From positions 1-5,250 of the forward strand of contig SCTL01000563.1 in NCBI GenBank assembly GCA_004297495.1: a stretch of DNA of 5,250 nt, written 5' to 3'. Position 1 is the stretch's first letter. Every line of letters starts with the position of its first letter. The position numbers were made by a program, and so were the translations under genes. Shown here piece by piece: positions 1 through 3,799 of this stretch. Origin of the DNA: Verrucomicrobiota bacterium. Its GTDB lineage: Bacteria; Verrucomicrobiota; Verrucomicrobiia; Limisphaerales; JADLHS01. A model generated the notes under the pieces. It was not told the DNA's origin. It saw only the letters and a list, made by a program, of their open reading frames with translations, and made no database searches.

Positions 1-2
1 CG

Positions 3-455
3 CCCGGCGAAACTTTTCATGTGCAGATGGCTTTCGCGGCGGCCACGCACACGCTCACGACCGTCGTCAGCAACAGCGGCGGACAATACGGGCCCACCCA
101 GACCATTTCCGTTCCCACCAATCGCGACTTCCGCATCGCCACGTTTGCCATCAGTTCCTACAGCGACAAGAGCTCGCTCGACTCTGTGCTCGCCCACGGC
201 GTCGTGGACGACCTCACTCTCACCGTGCCGCCAGTGCCCGTGCAAAACCTCTCCGGCACATTCAGCAATGGCAACTGGCGCGCGCAGTTCCTCTGCCGCA
301 GCAACTGGTCCTACACGCTACAGCGCTCGGCCGACTTCACGGCGTGGACCAATCTTTCAACCACAACGTCCAGCGCGGTGACGAACGTGATTCTCTTGGA
401 TACCAACCCGGCGGTGGGCAAATCGTTCTATCGCGTGCAAGCGCAACGGCCATGA
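3..455 (+). CDS. C-terminal part of a probable secreted protein
   Basis: The frame is open from the left window edge, so the start lies outside; 150 codons are visible, ending in TGA. I do not recognise a catalytic family. The first part is Ser/Thr/Asn-rich and looks like the end of a beta-sandwich domain (motifs ATFAISSYSD and LAHGVVDDLTLTVPP). A second module of about 65 residues follows, with WSYTLQRSADFTAWTNL and the ending SFYRVQAQRP. From memory, such W.Y.LQ.S.....W..L ... FYRV tails are common at the ends of exported Verrucomicrobia proteins, so extracellular or cell-surface location is inferred. No membrane anchor is visible in this piece. Its stop overlaps the ATG of the pilin-like gene (ATGA, 452-455), which suggests co-transcription and translational coupling. 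The +1 frame over 19-381 is also open but reads as Arg/Ser/Pro-rich shadow sequence. Confidence 0.8.
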   Translation, partial: PGETFHVQMAFAAATHTLTTVVSNSGGQYGPTQTISVPTNRDFRIATFAISSYSDKSSLDSVLAHGVVDDLTLTVPPVPVQNLSGTFSNGNWRAQFLCRSNWSYTLQRSADFTAWTNLSTTTSSAVTNVILLDTNPAVGKSFYRVQAQRP

Positions 456-1204
456 ACCGCCAATGTTCCAGCCCGGTTCGCCACGGCTTTACCCTCGTTG
501 AACTCCTCGTCGTCATCGCCGTCATTGCGATTCTGGCGGCTCTGCTGTTCCCGACTTTTTCCCGCAGCAAAGCCAACGCGCACCGCATCGTGTGCGTGAA
601 CAACCTGCGCCAGCTGGGTCTCGCCTCGCAGATGTATTGGGACGACAACGGCGGCGCGTGTTTCCGCTACACCAGCGGCTTCACCAACGGCGGACAGATT
701 TTCTGGTTCGGCTGGCTCGGTCCGGGCGCGGAAGGCGGGCGCCCCTTCGACGCCACGCAAGGCGCTCTCTTTCCCTACCTCAAAGGCCGCGGTGTGGAGC
801 TTTGCCCATCGCTCAACTACGCGCTGGCTCAATTCAAACTCAAAGCCACCGGCGCGGCCTACGGCTACGGCTACAACCTCTCGCTCTCCGCCACGCCCAG
901 TCAGCCGCCGGTGAAGATCAACCAAGTCCAACGCACGAGTGAACTCGCGCTGCTCGCCGACGCCGCGCAAGTGAACACGTTTCAACCACCCGCCTCGCCG
1001 GAAAATCCGATGCTCGAAGAATTTTATTACGTCAGCGCGAATCCCAGTGAAGCCACCGCGCATTTCCGACACGCAAAAAAGGCGAACGTGATTTTCTGCG
1101 ACAACCACGTGGCGATGGAAAAAATGGAATCCGGTTCGCTCGATCAAAATCTGCCAGGCCAGTTCGTCGGACGATTGCGGCAGGAGCTTCTTCGTTTCCC
1201 ATAG
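452..1204 (+). CDS. Type IV pilin-like (prepilin) protein, H-x9-D type
   Basis: A 250-residue protein with a class III prepilin signal: a short basic leader (residues 1-12), then G12/F13 as the likely prepilin-peptidase cleavage point, Glu at mature position 5 (E17), and a hydrophobic helix to about residue 33 (motif GFTLVELLVVIAVIAILAAL). The body carries CVNNLRQLGLASQMYWDDN (48-66) and LCPS (117-120), typical of the large single-gene pseudopilins of Verrucomicrobia and Planctomycetes (DUF1559-like or related). Near the C-terminus H207, nine residues, then D217-N218 match the H-x9-DG processing-associated motif except that Gly is Asn. The frame is open upstream to 344, but the ATG at 452 places the leader correctly and overlaps the preceding stop. 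Likely role: an inner-membrane-anchored pseudopilin used in secretion or surface display. Function within the cell is inferred from family only. No clear terminator follows. Confidence 0.9.
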   Translation: MNRQCSSPVRHGFTLVELLVVIAVIAILAALLFPTFSRSKANAHRIVCVNNLRQLGLASQMYWDDNGGACFRYTSGFTNGGQIFWFGWLGPGAEGGRPFDATQGALFPYLKGRGVELCPSLNYALAQFKLKATGAAYGYGYNLSLSATPSQPPVKINQVQRTSELALLADAAQVNTFQPPASPENPMLEEFYYVSANPSEATAHFRHAKKANVIFCDNHVAMEKMESGSLDQNLPGQFVGRLRQELLRFP

Positions 1205-1230
1205 AAGAGAAACTCAAGCGATGTGGTTCG

Positions 1231-1257
1231 TTGTTAAAACGTCACATGACGTTTAAT
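1231..1257 (+). promoter_or_regulatory. Candidate sigma-70-like promoter of the lipoprotein gene
   Basis: In an AT-rich gap, TTGTTA (1231-1236; 4 of 6 matches to TTGACA) and TTTAAT (1252-1257; 5 of 6 to TATAAT) are separated by 15 bp, slightly short of the optimum. TTCGTT (1227-1232) would give 19 bp. Transcription would start near 1264, about 40 nt before the preferred ATG at 1306. That favours 1306 over in-frame starts at 1231 and 1246, which would lie before the transcript begins. Evidence is sequence similarity only. Confidence 0.4.
1237..1254. promoter_or_regulatory. 18-bp perfect dyad, candidate operator
   Basis: AAACGTCA-CA-TGACGTTT is a perfect inverted repeat with 8-bp arms and a 2-bp centre. 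It fills the space between the candidate -35 and -10 boxes and overlaps the start of the -10 box, a position where a bound dimer would block RNA polymerase. No regulator is encoded in the window and I cannot assign a family. The arms are AT/GC mixed and the loop of 2 nt is too tight for a stable RNA hairpin, so a protein site is more likely than a terminator. Confidence 0.5.
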
Positions 1258-1305
1258 TACTCTGTGGAAAATGCCTGTATCACCCACGGTCATTTTCTGA
1301 TACAA

Positions 1306-1605
1306 ATGGTTGCGTTGAAACCAAACCCTTCTATCTCCCAATCGCGTGGCGTGCAAACCTTGCTGGCCGTGCTGGCGATCACTGCGCTTCTGCTCACCGG
1401 CTGCGCGCGGCATTACGTCATCACGCTCAACAACGGCGCTCAGATCACTTGTCGCGGAAAGCCCAAGCTCGTGGGGGAAACCTACGTTTACAAAGACGCG
1501 CGCGGCCAATCCTTCGGCGTGCCCTCGCTCCGCGTCCGGGAAGTTGCGCCGGCTTCGATGGTGAAGGAGAATCAGCCGGTGTTTAAGCCCTCGAACGCGC
1601 GCTGA
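1306..1605 (+). CDS. Small lipoprotein, YgdI/YgdR-like (DUF903-like)
   Basis: A 99-residue protein with a lipoprotein signal: n-region with K5 and R14, hydrophobic stretch about 18-30, and lipobox LLTGC with the lipidated Cys at residue 33. The mature part is about 67 residues. HYVITLNNGAQITCRGKP (36-53) followed by a Y-V-Y-K-D, G-Q-S-F, and V-P-S-L-R-V-R-E-V pattern resembles the small SH3-like fold of E. coli YgdI/YgdR, whose function is not well known. A non-Asp residue after Cys is compatible with outer-membrane placement, though the rule comes from proteobacteria. The ATG at 1306 gives a normal-length signal peptide; in-frame starts at 1231 (TTG) and 1246 (ATG) would add 20-25 residues without typical signal-peptide features and fall inside the promoter. 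No Shine-Dalgarno is evident. The gene stands alone and faces the ribE gene convergently. Confidence 0.75.
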   Translation: MVALKPNPSISQSRGVQTLLAVLAITALLLTGCARHYVITLNNGAQITCRGKPKLVGETYVYKDARGQSFGVPSLRVREVAPASMVKENQPVFKPSNAR

Positions 1606-1632
1606 AGAATTCGCGGTGTCTTGATTTGCCGG

Positions 1633-1704
1633 GGAGCGCGGGCTTTAGCCCGCTTCGGCGTGCGAATCGCAGGCGGCGTTGAAGCGGCATAAATGCCGCG
1701 CTCC
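1633..1704. repeat. REPIN-like element A (paired hairpins with GGAG/CTCC ends)
   Basis: The 72-bp element begins GGAGCGCGG (1633-1641) and ends with its exact reverse complement CCGCGCTCC (1696-1704). Inside are two tight hairpins: 1638-1653 (7-bp arms GCGGGCT/AGCCCGC, loop TT) and 1684-1699 (7-bp arms GCGGCAT/ATGCCGC, loop AA), 30 nt apart. A GGAG tetranucleotide at the foot of each of two opposed hairpins matches the plan of REP pairs (REPINs/BIMEs) mobilised by RAYT transposases. It sits between convergent genes, starting 28 bp after the lipoprotein stop and ending 5 bp before the ribE stop, so it may stabilise or end transcripts. No T-tract follows the hairpins in either direction, so it is not a standard intrinsic terminator. 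Confidence 0.8.
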
Positions 1705-1709
1705 AAAAA

Positions 1710-2312
1710 CTAAGTGCGGGAAATAAATTTCTCCACGTATTTGCCGAGCAGATCGGCCTCCAGATTCACCGCGTCGCCCACCTTGCGTTCGCGCAGAGCC
1801 GTGACTTCGTAGGTGTGCGGGATGATCCAGATGCGAAAATTTTTCGGCTTCACCGCCGCGACGGTCAGACTGATTCCATCCACGGCAATCGAGCCTTTGA
1901 AGATCACGTAGCGCATCACGTCCGCCGGCGCGGCGATGTCGAGGACGTGATCCGCGCCGCTGCGTTCCCAGCGTGTGATTTTGCCGACGCCATCCACGTG
2001 GCCGGTGACGAAGTGTCCGCCGAGTTCGCCGTCCGCGCGCAGCGGGCGCTCCAGATTCACGAGCGAACCGGCTTTGGCGAATTGCAGATTCGTCCGCTGC
2101 CAGCTTTCTTGAAGCATGTCGAAGTGGAGCAATCGGTCTTTCCCTCGGGCCGCAAGTTTCACGACGGTGAGGCAACAGCCATTCACCGCCACGCTCGCGC
2201 CGAGTTTCAGTCCGCGCCCAATCGCCCGCGCCCGCACCACGAGCCGGATGCCTTTCGCGGTCGGCTTGATGGATTCGACTGTGCCCGCTTCTTCGACGAT
2301 GCCTGTGAACAT
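1710..2312 (-). CDS. ribE: Riboflavin synthase alpha chain
   Basis: A 200-residue protein close to the family's usual length. It catalyses dismutation of two 6,7-dimethyl-8-ribityllumazine molecules into riboflavin plus the pyrimidinedione, the last step of riboflavin synthesis, in the cytoplasm. Two lumazine-binding repeats are visible: the N-terminal one starts MFTGIVEEAG and carries VNGCCLTV (43-50); the second starts near GGHFVTGHVDG (98-108) and carries VDGISLTV (144-151) and WIIPHT (162-167). The start at 2312 gives the near-invariant MFTGIVE; the frame is open farther upstream to 2348 but only through tandem repeat DNA. It lies 62 bp downstream of the ribD stop in the same direction, so the two are probably one operon. 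No Shine-Dalgarno is seen before the ATG. The stop is TAG. The gene ends 5 bp from the REPIN-like element. Confidence 0.95.
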   Translation of the reverse strand: MFTGIVEEAGTVESIKPTAKGIRLVVRARAIGRGLKLGASVAVNGCCLTVVKLAARGKDRLLHFDMLQESWQRTNLQFAKAGSLVNLERPLRADGELGGHFVTGHVDGVGKITRWERSGADHVLDIAAPADVMRYVIFKGSIAVDGISLTVAAVKPKNFRIWIIPHTYEVTALRERKVGDAVNLEADLLGKYVEKFISRT

Positions 2313-2320
2313 GGGGCAAT

Positions 2321-2387
2321 GTTGCAGGTTGCAGGTTGCAGGTTGCAAGTTTTACAACCTGCAACTTTCAACGTTCAACTTGCAACC
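2321..2387. repeat. Heptamer array and hairpin at the ribD/ribE junction
   Basis: On the + strand, GTTGCAG is repeated three times (2321-2341) followed by GTTGCAA (2342-2348). After a short break the opposite strand carries five successive GTTGNNN heptamers (2353-2387). Opposed copies give perfect 11-bp arms, 2341-2351 with 2377-2387, around a 25-nt loop, and other registers can pair as well. The array supplies the last codons of ribD (the stop lies in one unit) and fills most of the space before ribE, ending 9 bp before its ATG. A stem here in the mRNA could affect ribE translation or end some transcripts; that is inference. Confidence 0.9.
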
Positions 2388-3628
2388 ACCCGCGCCGTCA
2401 ACAGCAAATCCGGCCCGAGTTTGCGCCACTCGACATCACGAAGCTGAATCACCTCGCTCAGACTTTTCACGCCATCTCCCGCCACAGCTTTGCGTGAGTC
2501 GCGGCCACCGAGAATCTTCGGTGCGTAAAAGAACGCCACACGCTGCGCGAAACCGCCAAGTAGAAATGAAGCGTTCACTTCGCCGCCGCCTTCCACGAGC
2601 AGGCTCGTGACGTTTTGCGAGCCGAGTGTTTTCAGCAGCCAGCGCAGATCAATTGCCGACCCGCCGTGCTTGCGCACCGTCGCGGCAGGTTGCCGATTGC
2701 CGATTGCCGATTTGGCAACTGGGGCGATCAGGACCTGAACGCGCTTCGCCAGCGCCGCCACGCGCCGCTTCGGCGCGCGCCGGCTCACGACGATCGTCGT
2801 CAACGCCGCGTGTTCATCGCTGACGACTTTCGCGTCCAAGGGCGTGCGCGCCATTGAGTCGAGAATGATGCGGCGAAGTTGATTCTGACCTCTGGCCTCT
2901 GACCTCTGGCCTCTGACTGTCAGACTCGGATCATCCGCCAGCACCGTGTTTATGCCGACCAGAATCGCATCGCTGCCCTGGCGCAGTTTCATTCCGTAAG
3001 CCCGCGCTTGCTCGCCGGTGATCCATTTTGATTCGCCGCTGGCGGTGGCGATTTTTCCATCCAGCGTCATCGCGGCTTTCACGGTGACGAATGGCGTGCG
3101 ATGGATGATCCAGTGATTGAAGGGTTCGTTCAGTTGGGTGCAGGTTGCAGCCAAATGCTCCCGGTTCGCGCGCCCCCTCACCGCGGCCCTCTCCCCCGAT
3201 GGGGGAGAGGGTGGTCGAGCAGCGGGCGGGCGAGAATCGCTGGCGAGTGCGAGCACTTCAATGCCGGCGTGCCGAAGGATTTTGAACCCTTTGCCGGCGT
3301 GATTGGGATTCGGATCGGTTGCTCCAACAACGACACGCTTAATGCCCGCTGTGATGATCGCGTCCGTGCAGGGCGGTGTGCGTCCGTGAGTGCAACAGGG
3401 TTCGAGCGTCACGTAAAGCGTCGCGCCGCGCGGTGAGTGGCCGCGTTTTTGCGCGTCACGCAGCGCTTCGATTTCCGCGTGCGGCCCGCCTGCGCGCCGA
3501 TGCCAGCCGCGCCCGATGATTTGGCCGCGCTTCACCAGCACCGCGCCGACCATCGGGTTGGGCGATGTTGCGCCGTAACCGCGCCGGGCCAGGCGCAGGG
3601 CGAGTCGCATGAAATCGGCGTCGGTCAT
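2375..3628 (-). CDS. ribD: Bifunctional riboflavin biosynthesis protein RibD (deaminase/reductase)
   Basis: A 417-residue cytoplasmic enzyme that deaminates 2,5-diamino-6-ribosylamino-pyrimidinone 5'-phosphate and then reduces the ribosyl side chain with NADPH. The deaminase domain (about 1-125) has SNP-like SPNPMVGAV (22-30), the zinc/catalytic set H50-A-E52, and C78 and C87 in LEPCCTHGRTPPC. The reductase domain (about 165-417) shows VKAAMTLDGKIATASGESKW (183-202), SDAILVGINTVLADDPSL (219-236) and LLVEGGGEVNASFL (343-356). The ATG at 3628 aligns MTDADFMRLAL with family N-termini; an in-frame ATG at 3655 would add nine residues. It is longer than the usual roughly 360-380 residues because of three extra stretches that coincide with DNA repeats: about 130-163 (interdomain linker), 239-250 and 302-320. 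Motifs are intact, so it is probably active. It is upstream partner of ribE and divergent from uvrC. Confidence 0.95.
   Translation of the reverse strand: MTDADFMRLALRLARRGYGATSPNPMVGAVLVKRGQIIGRGWHRRAGGPHAEIEALRDAQKRGHSPRGATLYVTLEPCCTHGRTPPCTDAIITAGIKRVVVGATDPNPNHAGKGFKILRHAGIEVLALASDSRPPAARPPSPPSGERAAVRGRANREHLAATCTQLNEPFNHWIIHRTPFVTVKAAMTLDGKIATASGESKWITGEQARAYGMKLRQGSDAILVGINTVLADDPSLTVRGQRSEARGQNQLRRIILDSMARTPLDAKVVSDEHAALTTIVVSRRAPKRRVAALAKRVQVLIAPVAKSAIGNRQPAATVRKHGGSAIDLRWLLKTLGSQNVTSLLVEGGGEVNASFLLGGFAQRVAFFYAPKILGGRDSRKAVAGDGVKSLSEVIQLRDVEWRKLGPDLLLTARVVAS
2690..2710. repeat. TTGCCGA heptamer, three perfect copies inside ribD
   Basis: Three exact tandem TTGCCGA units. Flanking GTTGCC (2689-2694) and GGCAAC (2714-2719) form a short inverted repeat around them. 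Read on the ribD strand the array gives AIGNRQ within SAIGNRQPAATV, about residues 308-317, between the reductase motifs. Three units equal 21 bp, so the frame is kept; gain or loss of one unit would shift it. Confidence 0.9.
2884..2918. repeat. TCTGRCC heptamer, five copies inside ribD
   Basis: Five tandem units alternate TCTGACC and TCTGGCC, the last being TCTGACT, giving also a 14-bp higher period. On the ribD strand they encode RGQRSEARGQ directly after the conserved DDPSLTVR segment, in a loop before the RRIILDS strand. Family members usually have a variable short loop at this spot, which explains tolerance. Confidence 0.9.
3187..3211. repeat. Perfect GC-rich palindrome in the RibD linker
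   Basis: CCCTCTCCCCC (3187-3197) and GGGGGAGAGGG (3201-3211) are perfect 11-bp arms with loop GAT. On the ribD strand the surrounding DNA gives a Pro/Arg-rich stretch (RPPSPPSGERAAVRGR, 138-153) between the deaminase and reductase domains. Palindromes of the CCCTCTCCC...GGGAGAGGG kind occur as dispersed intergenic repeats in many bacteria (recollection), so this looks like an element inserted in frame in a linker. Confidence 0.85.
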
Positions 3629-3680
3629 TCGCGCGCATCGTATCGGGGAATCCATGGCCGCTCAAATTGAAAGCCACCGC

Positions 3681-3748
3681 AGGAGCGCGGACGCCTCGTC
3701 CGCGAGACTCCGTTGTGCGGTTCACGCGGACGAGGCGTCCGCGCTCCT
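3681..3748. repeat. REPIN-like element B, 24-bp perfect inverted repeat
   Basis: The arms 3681-3704 and 3725-3748 are perfect 24-bp reverse complements with a 20-nt centre. The outer sequence GGAGCGCGG (3682-3690) and CCGCGCTCC (3739-3747) is identical to the ends of the element at 1633-1704. Each arm contains its own hairpin: CGCGGACG/CGTCCGCG with loop CCT at 3686-3704 and with loop AGG at 3725-3743. The GGAG foot, two opposed hairpins and central spacer thus repeat the same architecture with different stem sequence. It fills 68 bp of the 171-bp gap between divergent ribD and uvrC, so promoters for both genes must lie beside or within it. Confidence 0.9.
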
Positions 3749-3759
3749 CGCGTTGCCCT

Positions 3760-3787
3760 TTGATTTCGTCTTGTTCCCCGGCATATT
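3760..3787 (+). promoter_or_regulatory. Weak candidate promoter for uvrC
   Basis: TTGATT (3760-3765; 4 of 6) and CATATT (3782-3787; 4 of 6) are 16 bp apart. Transcription would begin near 3794, at or just before the GTG start codons at 3794 and 3800, so the message would be leaderless or almost so. This agrees with the absence of a Shine-Dalgarno sequence, but both boxes are weak. Confidence 0.22.
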
Positions 3788-3799
3788 TCCGGCGTGGCC

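Noticed and set aside
428..1147. Long open frame on the minus strand (239 codons)
   Set aside because: It is antisense to the pilin-like gene; its translation is Arg/Val/Glu-rich without any recognisable motif, as expected opposite GC-rich coding DNA.
1231..1305. N-terminal extension of the lipoprotein from TTG 1231 or ATG 1246
   Set aside because: It would put the operator and promoter inside the gene and give an overlong region before the signal peptide.
1633..1704. Intrinsic bidirectional terminator
   Set aside because: Hairpins are present between convergent genes but no T-tract follows them in either direction; the GGAG/CTCC plan fits a REPIN-like repeat better.
1645..2364. Second minus-strand frame (239 codons) over ribE
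   Set aside because: Its product is Arg/His/Gly-rich shadow sequence; the overlapping frame is clearly riboflavin synthase.
1815..2610. Plus-strand open frames opposite ribE and ribD
   Set aside because: They have no family motifs and lie antisense to two confidently identified genes.
2761..2777. Short palindrome CGCGCCG-CTT-CGGCGCG inside ribD
   Set aside because: The 7-bp arms are pure GC in a GC-rich coding region and could easily arise by chance from Arg/Ala codons.
2321..2918. CRISPR array
   Set aside because: The repeats are contiguous 7-mers without spacers, so they are tandem microsatellites.
3629..3799. FMN riboswitch upstream of ribD
   Set aside because: I looked for the conserved RFN stems and junction sequence; the gap is short and dominated by the inverted repeat, and nothing resembles the element.
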